From NCBI RefSeq assembly GCF_000720135.1, contig NZ_JOIU01000016.1:62001-126000 (forward strand): a stretch of DNA of 64,000 bases. The letters run 5' to 3'. This document shows, piece by piece, positions 1 through 7,314 of the stretch. The notes below the pieces were generated by a model. It was not told the DNA's origin. It did not search any database and saw only the letters and a program-made list of their open reading frames with translations. The first letter of the stretch is position 1. The number at the start of each line of letters is the position of its first letter. The DNA comes from Streptomyces sp. NRRL S-1022 (GTDB taxonomy: Bacteria > Actinomycetota > Actinomycetes > Streptomycetales > Streptomycetaceae). The position numbers and the translations under genes are program-made.

Positions 1-447
1 GAGATGAGGCAACCCGCACTCGCCGAAGACGTGGTGGAGCGAGAAGCCGCTGCGCGTGTGGCTCGACAGGCCGTCCTGGAGCGGCAGCCCGCTCCTACCG
101 TCAGTTTCGTCCAGGAACAGGTGACGCTTGAGCGCCCCTACGGTGGGAAGATGGTGCTGCGCCGACAACTCGAACACCTCCTGGAGGTGGCGCGGTTGAG
201 GAACGTCACGCTCCAGGTCATGCCGACGGACCGGGAGGAGCACGCCGGAACGCAGGGCCTGATCGAGGTGCTGAAGTTCACCGACGGCACGGCGATCGGA
301 CGTTCCGACGGCGCCTTCAACGGCCGCCCGGTCTCCAGTCCAAAAGAGCTCCGGATCCTCGAATTGCGCTATGGCATGATCCGGGCGCAGGCTCTCACCC
401 CGAGGGAGTCACAGGCCTTCATCGAGACAGCGCTGGGGAGACTATGA
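1..447 (+). CDS. XRE/Scr1-type regulator, DUF5753 C-terminal part (5' truncated by window)
   Basis: The reading frame is open at the left edge, so the N-terminal helix-turn-helix lies outside the window. The visible 148 codons match the DUF5753 ligand/partner-binding domain that follows an XRE HTH in actinobacterial regulators: a conserved region around LERPYGGKMVLRRQLEHLL, then a beta-rich stretch with LQVMPTDREEHAG, then the end of the domain. These proteins usually act with a small DUF397 protein encoded next door, and that gene follows here with a 4-base ATGA overlap, so the two are translationally coupled. The family often controls development or antibiotic production in Streptomyces. 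The target is unknown. Family assignment is firm; function is inference. Confidence 0.85.
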   Translation, partial: EMRQPALAEDVVEREAAARVARQAVLERQPAPTVSFVQEQVTLERPYGGKMVLRRQLEHLLEVARLRNVTLQVMPTDREEHAGTQGLIEVLKFTDGTAIGRSDGAFNGRPVSSPKELRILELRYGMIRAQALTPRESQAFIETALGRL

Positions 448-695
448 GCATCGCGGACCTGCACTGGTTCAAGAGCAGCTACAGCAGCAGCAGTGAACCT
501 GGCGACTGCGTCGAAGTCGCGCTCCACTGGTTCAAGAGCAGCTACAGCGATAGCAGTAACGGCAACGACTGCCTCGAAGTCGCCCCCACCCCCACCACCA
601 TCCACATCCGCGACTCCAAGCGCCCCGAAGGCCCCCGTCTCACCGCCACCCCGGCCGCCTGGGCGGCGTTCGTGGACCTGGCCCGGCGGTCTTGA
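444..695 (+). CDS. DUF397 domain protein with duplicated N-terminal motif
   Basis: An 83-residue cytoplasmic protein of the DUF397 family, the usual small partner of XRE/DUF5753 regulators. The hallmark WFKSSYS...GDCVEVA motif is present twice in tandem, at about residues 7-26 and 28-48 (LHWFKSSYS repeated), followed by the normal IHIRDSK and the WAAFVDLAR ending. The family normally has one copy of the first motif, so this looks like an internal duplication. The ATG overlaps the stop of the upstream regulator. A truncated DNA copy of this gene's 3' end recurs at 3731, in front of the second cassette, which ties this locus to the duplication downstream. Confidence 0.85.
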   Translation: MSIADLHWFKSSYSSSSEPGDCVEVALHWFKSSYSDSSNGNDCLEVAPTPTTIHIRDSKRPEGPRLTATPAAWAAFVDLARRS

Positions 696-837
696 GCGAC
701 AGCTGAGTACACGTACTCAGGCGCCCCCGACGTCACGCCCCTAAGCTCCACCCCGTGACACGCGGTCATCACGGCATGACCGCACCGCCGTCATGAAAAG
801 GGGGAGTACGCGCTCATGGCGTGGGACGAGTGGGAGC
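660..837 (+). repeat. Duplicated promoter block, copy 1
   Basis: About 178 bp running from the last codons of the DUF397 gene (TGGGCGGCGTTCGT) through an 18-bp palindrome, a TAAGCT hexamer and the GGGGGAGTACGCGCT ribosome-binding region into the first codons (ATGGCGTGGGACGAG) of the next gene. The same series of blocks recurs at 3731-3909. This is the upstream end of a roughly 3-kb tandem duplication. Confidence 0.85.
703..747 (+). promoter_or_regulatory. Palindromic operator and promoter of cassette 1
   Basis: A perfect inverted repeat, CTGAGTAC-AC-GTACTCAG (703-720), lies just upstream of a -10-like TAAGCT (742-747). The expected -35 position falls on or beside the right arm of the palindrome and has no TTGACN-like sequence, so an activator or alternative sigma factor is plausible. 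The element is conserved in copy 2 (3774-3819), whereas the sequence between palindrome and hexamer is not. The regulator is unknown; the adjacent XRE/DUF397 pair is a candidate. Confidence 0.5.
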
Positions 838-1238
838 AGCTCAAGTCCAGCGCGGCCCAGCGAATGCAGATCGACCATGTGCCCGCCGACCCCGGCGGGG
901 GCGGCGGGGCGGGTCCGGACCTGAAGGCGTCGAAGGGTCCGTGGACGAAGGCGTCCGGAGTGGCGGAGGACCTGCGAAGCGCCACCGGCTCGGCGCTCAC
1001 CGACCTGAAGACTGCCCATGAGGGCGCCAAGGCCGGAACCGAAGGCTTCACCAGTACCGATGCATTGCACGAGATCCTGCCCACCTGGGAGAAGCGGCTG
1101 ACTTCGGTGCGCGACGAGTGCGGTCGGCTGCACGGCGCGTTGGCCAGGAGCGGACGCGACTTCGGCGAGATCGATCCGGCTGTCGCGGGCAAGGTCGACG
1201 GCGTGCGCGTTCCCGACAAGCCCGACTGGGCCCGGTGA
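816..1238 (+). CDS. Small helical, glycine-hinge protein, cassette 1 partner (unrecognised)
   Basis: A 140-residue soluble protein with no signal peptide or membrane segment. It starts MAWDEWEQLK, has a glycine-rich hinge at about residues 25-33, and then a predicted all-helical part with a WEKRL...EC..L segment near residue 90. It is clearly paralogous to the protein at 3888 (same MAWDEWE start, HVP..PGGGG hinge and SGRD segment). Size, helicity and position before a large WXG-like protein recall type VII secretion partner proteins, but no canonical WXG100 signature could be confirmed. The start has a strong ribosome-binding site (AGGGGGAGT). The gene precedes the hydrolase gene by 8 bases. 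Confidence 0.7.
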   Translation: MAWDEWEQLKSSAAQRMQIDHVPADPGGGGGAGPDLKASKGPWTKASGVAEDLRSATGSALTDLKTAHEGAKAGTEGFTSTDALHEILPTWEKRLTSVRDECGRLHGALARSGRDFGEIDPAVAGKVDGVRVPDKPDWAR

Positions 1239-1246
1239 GGTGAACG

Positions 1247-3034
1247 ATGCCCACCTGGCAGCAGTTACGTGACGCGAAGTTGACCCAGTACGAGGACGCC
1301 GCAGACGGCTGGGGCAAGGTCAGCAACCGGGCCGATGCCGCGCGCATTCGGGTCGACCAGGACATGGCGGCCCCGATCCACACCACGCAGAAGGGCGAGG
1401 CCCAGAACGCCGCCCAGCGCGAACTGACGCGGCTCAGCCGCAATTACCAGTACCTGCATGGTGAATGCGGTCTCGTCCGCACGGCTCTGAACGGCCTCGC
1501 CTCGGAACTGGTCGACGTTCAGAAGAAGTTACAGCAGGCCCTCGATGACGCGGCGGATTTAGGCTTCACGGTCAACGAGGACGGCTCGGTCGAGTATCCG
1601 CACAGCACGCAGCCTCCGCTCGCCGCCGGTGCGGCGGCCGGCAAGGGTGTTGCCAAGCCGGGTGCCCCGGTGCCCTTCCTGCCCGGCGCCGGGGAGGCGC
1701 AGGGCGACCCCAACAAGGGCAAGGCCGAGGACATCGCCGAACGCATCCGGCAGGCGGTGACCAGCGCCGTCGAGATCGACAACCGGTACGCCGGGATCCT
1801 GCGCCGGCTGAAGGCGCCGGACGGTCTGGAAGTCACCGACGACATGATCATGGACCAGGCCCGTGACATGGGCGAGGTCCAGAAGGCGGCAGGCAAGTAC
1901 CTCGGCAAGGATCACATCCCGCACGCCAAGTCACCGGCCGAGAACCGGAAGTGGTGGGACGGGCTCACGCAGGAACAGCGTGAGGAGTACCAGACGCTGT
2001 TTCCCGCGGAGATCGGCGCGCTCGACGGCATACCGAGCGCGGTGCGCGACTCGGCGAACCGCACGGTGTTGGACGAGGTCCATGCTCAGGTCCGGCACGA
2101 CCTGCACCAGTTGGGTCCGGAGCCGCCCAAGACGATCGTCACGGCGGCCGGGGTCGTCCGCAATCCGGAGTGGACCGCCTGGGACGCCCTGGGAGGCAGT
2201 CGACTCAAAGGCCAGCTCACGGGCATCCAGGCCATCGAGGCCCGCTTCGACCAGACCGGCGTCGACGACCTGCCCCCGGCTTATCTGCTCGGCTTCGACC
2301 TCAAGGGCAACGGTCACGTCATCCTGGCCAACGGCAACCCGGACACGGCCGACAACACGGCGGTGTACGTGCCGGGTACGACGTCGAAGCTGGAGGGGGC
2401 CCATGGCGACATCACCCGCATGACAAGAGTGTGGCAACAAGCCAATGCCATGTCTTCCGGCCAGTCGACCTCCACCATCACCTGGATCGGATACGACGCT
2501 CCGCAGAACATCCTTACCGACTCCCCGCGGTCCAGCTATGCCTATCACTCGGCGCCCACCCTCAATACCTTCATGGACGGACTGCAGACAGCCCAGGGTG
2601 GTCCGAACGCAAGCCACACCACGCTCATCGGCCATAGCTATGGGACGACTGTGATCGGTGCGGCCGCCAAAGAGCACCACATTGCGGCCGATGACATAGT
2701 CGTCGCCGGCAGCCCCGGCATGCTTGTCGGCGACGCGGGTGACCTGGGCGTGGGCAAGGACCATGTCTGGTCCGAAGCTGCCGGCTCCGACCCGGTGCCG
2801 TACATCGGCAGGGATTTCCTCGGGGGCTGGAAGTGGGGGGTGGACACCTACCACGGTGTGCCCTACAACGCGGGATACATCCAGACCATCCCGTCCGACG
2901 AGTCATTCGGTGCCCACAGGATGGACGTGGACACCAGTGGTCACAGCGGGTACTGGACAGAGAGATCAACGAGCATAAAGAACCAGGCGGCGGTGGTCGT
3001 CGGCCGCTACGACAAGGTCCAGGAGGACAATTGA
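1247..3034 (+). CDS. Large two-domain protein: WXG-like N-terminal domain plus DUF1023 alpha/beta hydrolase (cassette 1)
   Basis: 595 residues. The first ~120 form an alpha-helical region (W at ~22; KGEAQNAAQREL; KLQQALDDA; ending NEDGSVEYP) shared with the proteins at 4331 and 7315. The C-terminal ~250 residues are a DUF1023-type alpha/beta hydrolase with strands at VYVPGT and TITWIGYDAP, the nucleophile elbow GHSYG (Ser464), and a late GHSGYW segment that may supply the catalytic His. The substrate is unknown; lipase or esterase chemistry is only inferred. No Sec signal is visible. Three TTA leucine codons (residues 7, 95 and 105) make translation potentially dependent on the bldA tRNA. Its stop overlaps the TTG start of the lipoprotein gene. 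Confidence 0.75.
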   Translation: MPTWQQLRDAKLTQYEDAADGWGKVSNRADAARIRVDQDMAAPIHTTQKGEAQNAAQRELTRLSRNYQYLHGECGLVRTALNGLASELVDVQKKLQQALDDAADLGFTVNEDGSVEYPHSTQPPLAAGAAAGKGVAKPGAPVPFLPGAGEAQGDPNKGKAEDIAERIRQAVTSAVEIDNRYAGILRRLKAPDGLEVTDDMIMDQARDMGEVQKAAGKYLGKDHIPHAKSPAENRKWWDGLTQEQREEYQTLFPAEIGALDGIPSAVRDSANRTVLDEVHAQVRHDLHQLGPEPPKTIVTAAGVVRNPEWTAWDALGGSRLKGQLTGIQAIEARFDQTGVDDLPPAYLLGFDLKGNGHVILANGNPDTADNTAVYVPGTTSKLEGAHGDITRMTRVWQQANAMSSGQSTSTITWIGYDAPQNILTDSPRSSYAYHSAPTLNTFMDGLQTAQGGPNASHTTLIGHSYGTTVIGAAAKEHHIAADDIVVAGSPGMLVGDAGDLGVGKDHVWSEAAGSDPVPYIGRDFLGGWKWGVDTYHGVPYNAGYIQTIPSDESFGAHRMDVDTSGHSGYWTERSTSIKNQAAVVVGRYDKVQEDN

Positions 3035-3630
3035 CCCGCCGCCTCAGTGACCGTCCGGGGCTTCACCGGCTGGGCGTCGCCGTCGCCTGTGGCCTCATCT
3101 TCCTCACCGGAACGGGGTGTTCAAGCACGATGGACCACGATGAAGCCTCCGTCCCGGGGCACGAGACCGGCGGATCGAAGGCGGTCACCCTGGATGTCGG
3201 CAAAGCCAAGGGCAAAGCGAAAGCGGTGTCCAGCCAGATCTATGAGCTGATCGACATTCGGACCGGGAAGGTGACCCAGCCGGGCCCCAGTATCGCCACC
3301 TGCGACCAAGACCCTGATCATCTGTACCAGACCGTTCACGCCTGGTCCGTCTACGGCGTCTCGGAGGACGAGCTGAAGGCCGGTTTCCGGCGCCTCAAGG
3401 AAGGTCTCCCAGAGAAGGGCTGGAAGATCGTTCAGTATGGACCGAACAAGAGCAAGGACCGGACGCTGGAGCTGACAGCGGACTCCCGGACCGAGCCCTT
3501 CTCGGTGAACGTGGAACTCTGGGTGTCCAGCCCGACGGCCGGCCGCGAGCCGGAACCCAAGATCCTCGTCAACGTCGTATCCGGCTGCTGGCGAGCGCCC
3601 AAGGGTACGGACCTGAACACGGAGTACTGA
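3031..3630 (+). CDS. Lipoprotein, candidate immunity or accessory protein (cassette 1)
   Basis: About 199 residues starting at TTG 3031, chosen because it has AGGAGG five bases upstream, overlaps the preceding stop as TTGA, and gives a proper lipoprotein signal: positive N-terminus, hydrophobic core, and a lipobox-like TGTGC at about residues 27-31. The mature part contains WSVYGV and LPEKGWKIV blocks also found in the protein at 6183, with a late Cys in SGCWR. It should be anchored outside the membrane. Its position directly after the secretable hydrolase suggests protection from, or assistance to, that enzyme; this is inference. No known family was recognised. Confidence 0.7.
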   Translation: MTRRLSDRPGLHRLGVAVACGLIFLTGTGCSSTMDHDEASVPGHETGGSKAVTLDVGKAKGKAKAVSSQIYELIDIRTGKVTQPGPSIATCDQDPDHLYQTVHAWSVYGVSEDELKAGFRRLKEGLPEKGWKIVQYGPNKSKDRTLELTADSRTEPFSVNVELWVSSPTAGREPEPKILVNVVSGCWRAPKGTDLNTEY

Positions 3631-3730
3631 TCCGTGTCCGCCTGAAGCCTGCTGCACGAGGCGGCTGCGCTAGCTGCGTCGGACGACCTTGGACGCCCCG
3701 AGGAAAAGGAGCGCGCTGCAGAAGAGACCC

Positions 3731-3909
3731 TGGGCGGCGTTCGTCGGACTGGCCCGGCGGTTCCAGGCGACAGCTGAGTACACGTACTCAGGCGCCCCCC
3801 GATGCCGCGGGCTTAAGCTCCGCACCGTGGCACAAGATCATTACGGCTGGACCGCACCGCCGTCATGACAGGGGGGAGTACGCGCTGATGGCGTGGGACG
3901 AGTGGGAGC
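3731..3909 (+). repeat. Duplicated promoter block, copy 2, with DUF397 gene remnant
   Basis: This repeats 660-837. It opens with the last ~11 codons of a DUF397 gene (WAAFV.LARR), disconnected from any upstream reading frame, then carries the same 18-bp palindrome, TAAGCT hexamer and ribosome-binding region. The DUF397 remnant shows that the second cassette arose by copying a segment that began inside the DUF397 gene. The 100 bp between 3631 and 3730 hold nothing recognisable. Confidence 0.85.
3774..3819 (+). promoter_or_regulatory. Palindromic operator and promoter of cassette 2
   Basis: The identical CTGAGTAC-AC-GTACTCAG palindrome (3774-3791) precedes TAAGCT (3814-3819). Palindrome-to-hexamer spacing is 22 bp here against 21 bp in copy 1. 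Both cassettes therefore probably remain under the same regulator. Confidence 0.5.
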
Positions 3910-4334
3910 GACTGAAGGCGGACGCCGCGGCGCGTGGGTCCACGGGGATGCAGTTGAACCACGTTCCGTCGGAGCCGGGCGGCGGTGGCGCCGGTGACCT
4001 GAAGTCGGACAAGAAGGCCTGGACGAAGGCCGGCGAGGACACCAAGGGGCTGCAGGACGGCATCTCCAAGGCCCTCGGCAAGCTGGACGACGGGCAGAGC
4101 GGACTCGGCGAGCTGTCCGGCGTGCAGTCCGCGGCGGCGCAGCGGGAGCTGTACGAGTCCTGGAAGAAGTACGTCGGGGACGTCAAGGCCCGCTGCGGTG
4201 AGCTGGGCGGGCTCATGGAGAAGTCCGGGCGCGACCTGTCGATGACCGACGCCGGGGTGAAGGCGGAGCTGGACAGGATCAAGAACAAGTACCAGGACAC
4301 CGAGGCCGTCGGCGGCCAGGCGAAGGGCCGGTGA
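3888..4334 (+). CDS. Small helical, glycine-hinge protein, cassette 2 partner (unrecognised)
   Basis: 148 residues, paralogous to the protein at 816: same MAWDEWERLK start, HVPSEPGGGG hinge, W at about residue 92 in a long helix, then ECG-like and SGRDLSMTD segments. It is soluble and Lys/Ala-rich, with no signal peptide. It overlaps the next gene by a GTGA junction, implying coupled translation and probably 1:1 supply with the large protein. By analogy with type VII secretion substrates it may be a co-secreted partner or targeting factor for the hydrolase. This is inference from position and fold type only. Confidence 0.7.
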   Translation: MAWDEWERLKADAAARGSTGMQLNHVPSEPGGGGAGDLKSDKKAWTKAGEDTKGLQDGISKALGKLDDGQSGLGELSGVQSAAAQRELYESWKKYVGDVKARCGELGGLMEKSGRDLSMTDAGVKAELDRIKNKYQDTEAVGGQAKGR

Positions 4335-6190
4335 CCGCGGCCGTGGACATCGCGACGCTGCAAGCGCTGAAGCCCTCGGAGTTCCAGGAGGCGGCCGACG
4401 GCTACCGGGCCGCGAGCGACATGGCGAGCGCGGCCAAGGACACGGTGGAGAACCAGATCTCCGCCGGTATCCGCAACCAGCTGAAGGGCGAGGCGGCCGG
4501 CGCGGCCCTGCGGGAGCTGAAGGAGCTGGGCAAGGACTTCCACTACGCCCAGACCGAGTGCGCGCTGGCCGGTACCGCGCTGAACGGGTTCGCGTACGAC
4601 ATGGCCGCCGCGAAGCGGAAGCTGGAGGCGGCCCTTGAGGACGCCAGGGCGGCCGGGTGCACGGTCGGCGCGGACGGTTCGGTCACCTTCCCGGCCGGTG
4701 GCGAGGAGGTCGACGGCAAGGTGCCCGAGGGCGGCACCGTGTCCGCCTCGGCCAGTTCGACGGACGCGACGGCCAACGCGATCGAGCAGCAGGCCATCCA
4801 CCAGCACCCGAACCCGAACTTCGGCAAGGCCATCGGCTTCGCGAACCGTATCGGGGACGCGCTGAAGGAGGCCGCGGACGCTGACGCCAAGTGGGCGCCG
4901 AAGCTGCGCGCGCTGAAGGCCGACGACGACCTGGTGGTGTCCGGCCGGGACTGGACCGACGTCAAGAGCGACACCGACGGTGTCGTGAAGGGTGCCGACG
5001 CCTACGCCCGCTCCCTTCCGAAGCCGCCCAAGGACGGTGATCCGGAGCTGGTCGCCCACTGGTGGGCCGACCTGACCGACGAGCAGAAGGCGGCCTACGT
5101 CTCCATGCACCCCGACTCCATCGGCGCCATGGACGGCCTCCCCGCCACCGTGCGGGACGAGGCCAACCGCGTCGTGCTGGCCGAGAGCCGGGCCGGCTAC
5201 CAGGACAAGCTGGACGCCTGGATGGGGAAGGAACCCGACCGCTACGCCCCCTACATCAGCCCGGTCACCGGCCGTGAGGTGAAGGGCGCCCGGATCGAGA
5301 CCGAGGAGTGGAAGGAGTGGAACAGGAAGAAGGAGGCCCTGGAGGGCCGTATCCGGGGCATGGACGCCATCCAGTCGCGCTTCGACAGAACCGGGACCGA
5401 CGGCCTGCCCGAGGCCTACCTGCTCGGCTTCGACCCCGAGGGCAAGGGCCACGACGGCAAGGTCGTCATCGCCAACGGGAACCCGGACACCGCCGACCAC
5501 ACCGGCATCTACGTCCCCGGCACGGGCACCCTCCTGCCGGACATCCAGAAGGACATGGGCCGCGGTGAGATCCTGTGGCACGAGACCAACCGGTACGCAC
5601 AGGGGCAGAAGGTCTCCACCATCACCTGGTTCGACTACGACGCGCCCCTGCAGGCGAAGCCGTTCGAGAAGGGCGGCGGCCTGTTCCCGGAGGCGATGTC
5701 GGACGAGTGGGCGGCCAAGGGCGGCCCGGGGCTGTCGCACTTCCTCGACGGCAACCTCGAAGCGCACCGCATGGCGTCCGGCAACACCCACCTGGGCCAC
5801 ACCACCCTGATGGGCCACAGCTACGGCACCACGCTCATCGGCGACGCGGCGAAGTCGCGGGTGTGGCCCGAGGGCGCGCTGCCGGTGGACGACGTCATCG
5901 CCGTGGGCAGCCCCGGCATGCAGGCCAAGCGGGCCGCGGACCTGGGCATCCCCCAGGGGCACATGTGGGCGGAGCAGGGCGGTGGCAACGACGCTGCGGT
6001 GCGCATCGGCGGGAAGTACCTGGCCGGTCTCGGCGACGACTGGACGATCCCGACCGACCCGGAGTTCGGTGCCAACATCATGGAGTCGGACGCCGGGGAC
6101 CACGGCGCCTTCTGGGACGAGGGCTCGACGAGCCTGCGCAACCAGGCCCTCGTGATGGCAGGCCAGTACGACAAGGTGACCCTTGAATAA
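4331..6190 (+). CDS. Large two-domain protein: WXG-like N-terminal domain plus DUF1023 alpha/beta hydrolase (cassette 2)
   Basis: 619 residues, homologous along its length to the protein at 1247. The N-terminal helical domain (about 1-130) carries LKGEAAGAALREL, KLEAALEDA and ADGSVTFP. The C-terminal hydrolase has IYVPGTGT, TITWFDYDAPL, the nucleophile elbow GHSYG (Ser497), GSPGMQ and a terminal GDHGAFW with a possible catalytic His. Unlike its paralogue, no TTA codon was found. The GTG start overlaps the previous stop, and its last codons overlap the lipoprotein start at 6183, giving a tight three-gene unit. No Sec signal peptide is visible, consistent with a leaderless export route if it is secreted. 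The substrate is unknown. Confidence 0.75.
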   Translation: MTAAVDIATLQALKPSEFQEAADGYRAASDMASAAKDTVENQISAGIRNQLKGEAAGAALRELKELGKDFHYAQTECALAGTALNGFAYDMAAAKRKLEAALEDARAAGCTVGADGSVTFPAGGEEVDGKVPEGGTVSASASSTDATANAIEQQAIHQHPNPNFGKAIGFANRIGDALKEAADADAKWAPKLRALKADDDLVVSGRDWTDVKSDTDGVVKGADAYARSLPKPPKDGDPELVAHWWADLTDEQKAAYVSMHPDSIGAMDGLPATVRDEANRVVLAESRAGYQDKLDAWMGKEPDRYAPYISPVTGREVKGARIETEEWKEWNRKKEALEGRIRGMDAIQSRFDRTGTDGLPEAYLLGFDPEGKGHDGKVVIANGNPDTADHTGIYVPGTGTLLPDIQKDMGRGEILWHETNRYAQGQKVSTITWFDYDAPLQAKPFEKGGGLFPEAMSDEWAAKGGPGLSHFLDGNLEAHRMASGNTHLGHTTLMGHSYGTTLIGDAAKSRVWPEGALPVDDVIAVGSPGMQAKRAADLGIPQGHMWAEQGGGNDAAVRIGGKYLAGLGDDWTIPTDPEFGANIMESDAGDHGAFWDEGSTSLRNQALVMAGQYDKVTLE

Positions 6191-6722
6191 GACATACGCG
6201 ACCGTTGTCAGCGCGGCTCTGACCGCCATCCTCTTGGGAGGCTGCTCTCAGGTGAGCGGAGAGAAGGACGAGAAGAAGGCCGCCGTCCGCGACGAGCGAG
6301 CCGTCAAGCAGAGCGTCGAGCGGGCGTCCAGCGAGATCCTCGACATCCTGGCGGTGAAGGGCAAGGTGACCCGGTCGGGCGCCGTGGCCACCCCGTGCTC
6401 GTCGTACCCGGAGGGCAGCGGGGTGCACCGCATGCGGCATCCGTGGAGCGTCTACGGCGTGCCGGGCGACGATCTCGAACAGGCCATGGACCGCCTGCGC
6501 ACGCAGTTGCCGGCCAAGGGCTGGAAGATCGTCAAGGACGGTCCCGACAAGAGCCGGGCGAAGCTCCCGCAGATCGTGGCCAACTCGTCCGACGGCCGTC
6601 TCTCCGCCGACCTGCGCCTGTGGCGGGAGCCCGCGGGCAGCGAGCGCTCGTCCATGATCGAGGCCACGGTGGTGTCCGAGTGCTTCCGCAGCGGGGCCGG
6701 CGGCACGACCGGGACGGGCTGA
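6183..6722 (+). CDS. Lipoprotein, candidate immunity or accessory protein (cassette 2)
   Basis: 179 residues starting at TTG, eight bases inside the hydrolase gene. The signal (MNKTYATVVSAALTAILLGGC) ends in the lipobox LLGGC at residues 17-21. The mature domain shares PWSVYGV, LPAKGWKIVKDGPDKS and a late SECFR with the lipoprotein at 3031, so the pair are paralogues. It should sit on the outer face of the membrane. Sequence has drifted between copies at least as far as in the hydrolases, as expected if each lipoprotein is matched to its own partner; that specificity is untested. No family was recognised. Confidence 0.75.
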   Translation: MNKTYATVVSAALTAILLGGCSQVSGEKDEKKAAVRDERAVKQSVERASSEILDILAVKGKVTRSGAVATPCSSYPEGSGVHRMRHPWSVYGVPGDDLEQAMDRLRTQLPAKGWKIVKDGPDKSRAKLPQIVANSSDGRLSADLRLWREPAGSERSSMIEATVVSECFRSGAGGTTGTG

Positions 6723-6739
6723 CGCCGGGGACCGGGCCG

Positions 6740-6758
6740 GCCGGCCTCCTCGGCCGGC
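6740..6758 (+). terminator. GC-rich hairpin after cassette 2
   Basis: Arms GCCGGCC and GGCCGGC with a TCCTC loop lie 18 bases after the lipoprotein stop. There is no T-run, which is common for Streptomyces terminators. It separates cassette 2 from cassette 3. Confidence 0.5.
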
Positions 6759-6887
6759 GGCACGCTCCGGGGCGCGGTGACCACCCCGTAAAGGTCAGGC
6801 CAAAGTTGTGGATCAACTCGCCTCTGCGGGGCCCCCGTTGGTTAGCGTGACAAGAGCACGCCAGAGTTGCAGACGGGGGTTGGCATC

Positions 6888-7268
6888 GTGGCAGGCAGTG
6901 ACAAGACGGCCGGCGGGGGCCGGCCGGACCTCGCGTCGTCGTCCGCGGAGAAGACGGCCGCGGCGAACACGCTCCACAACGACATCCAGCCGGACACCAA
7001 GGCGGCGGGTCAGTGGGCGGACGACGAGACGAGTGCCGTGGTGAAGGCGTTCGGCGCGAAGGACGGGCACGGCTGGCTCCTCTCCGGCGCCGTGAGCAAG
7101 GCGCACAAGACCTGGGGCGAACAGGTCCAGGACTTCGTGAACCGGCTGGCGGGTGACGAGTCGGCCCTGCGGAGCGACTCCACGCTGCTGGCCGGCACGG
7201 ACATCGGGGTGGGCGGTACCGCGCGCAAGGTGTCGGTGCTCGACACGTACTCGCCGCCGGCGCACTGA
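6888..7268 (+). CDS. Small helical protein, cassette 3 partner (unrecognised)
   Basis: 126 residues beginning at GTG 6888, preceded by a GGGGG motif; an in-frame TTG 21 bases upstream is less likely. The protein is hydrophilic and helical, without signal or membrane segments, and contains TWGEQVQDFVNRL near residue 80, reminiscent of the W...L segment in the cassette 1 and 2 partners. It reads like a WXG100-sized partner protein, but no family could be assigned. It is followed after 46 bases by a large protein sharing the N-terminal domain of the hydrolases, so its position in the cassette is equivalent. The preceding 160 bp contain the hairpin at 6740 and a TAGCGT-like -10 candidate near 6843. 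Confidence 0.65.
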   Translation: MAGSDKTAGGGRPDLASSSAEKTAAANTLHNDIQPDTKAAGQWADDETSAVVKAFGAKDGHGWLLSGAVSKAHKTWGEQVQDFVNRLAGDESALRSDSTLLAGTDIGVGGTARKVSVLDTYSPPAH

Positions 7269-7314
7269 GCGCCTGCCGAACCCACTCGTACGCCACCGCA
7301 TCCGACGGGGACCC

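Noticed and set aside
3863..6229. A 788-codon open frame on the minus strand across cassette 2
   Set aside because: It is the complement of the helical and hydrolase genes, with an Arg/Gly/Val-rich composition typical of antisense frames in high-GC DNA. The plus strand has clear motifs and coupled starts.
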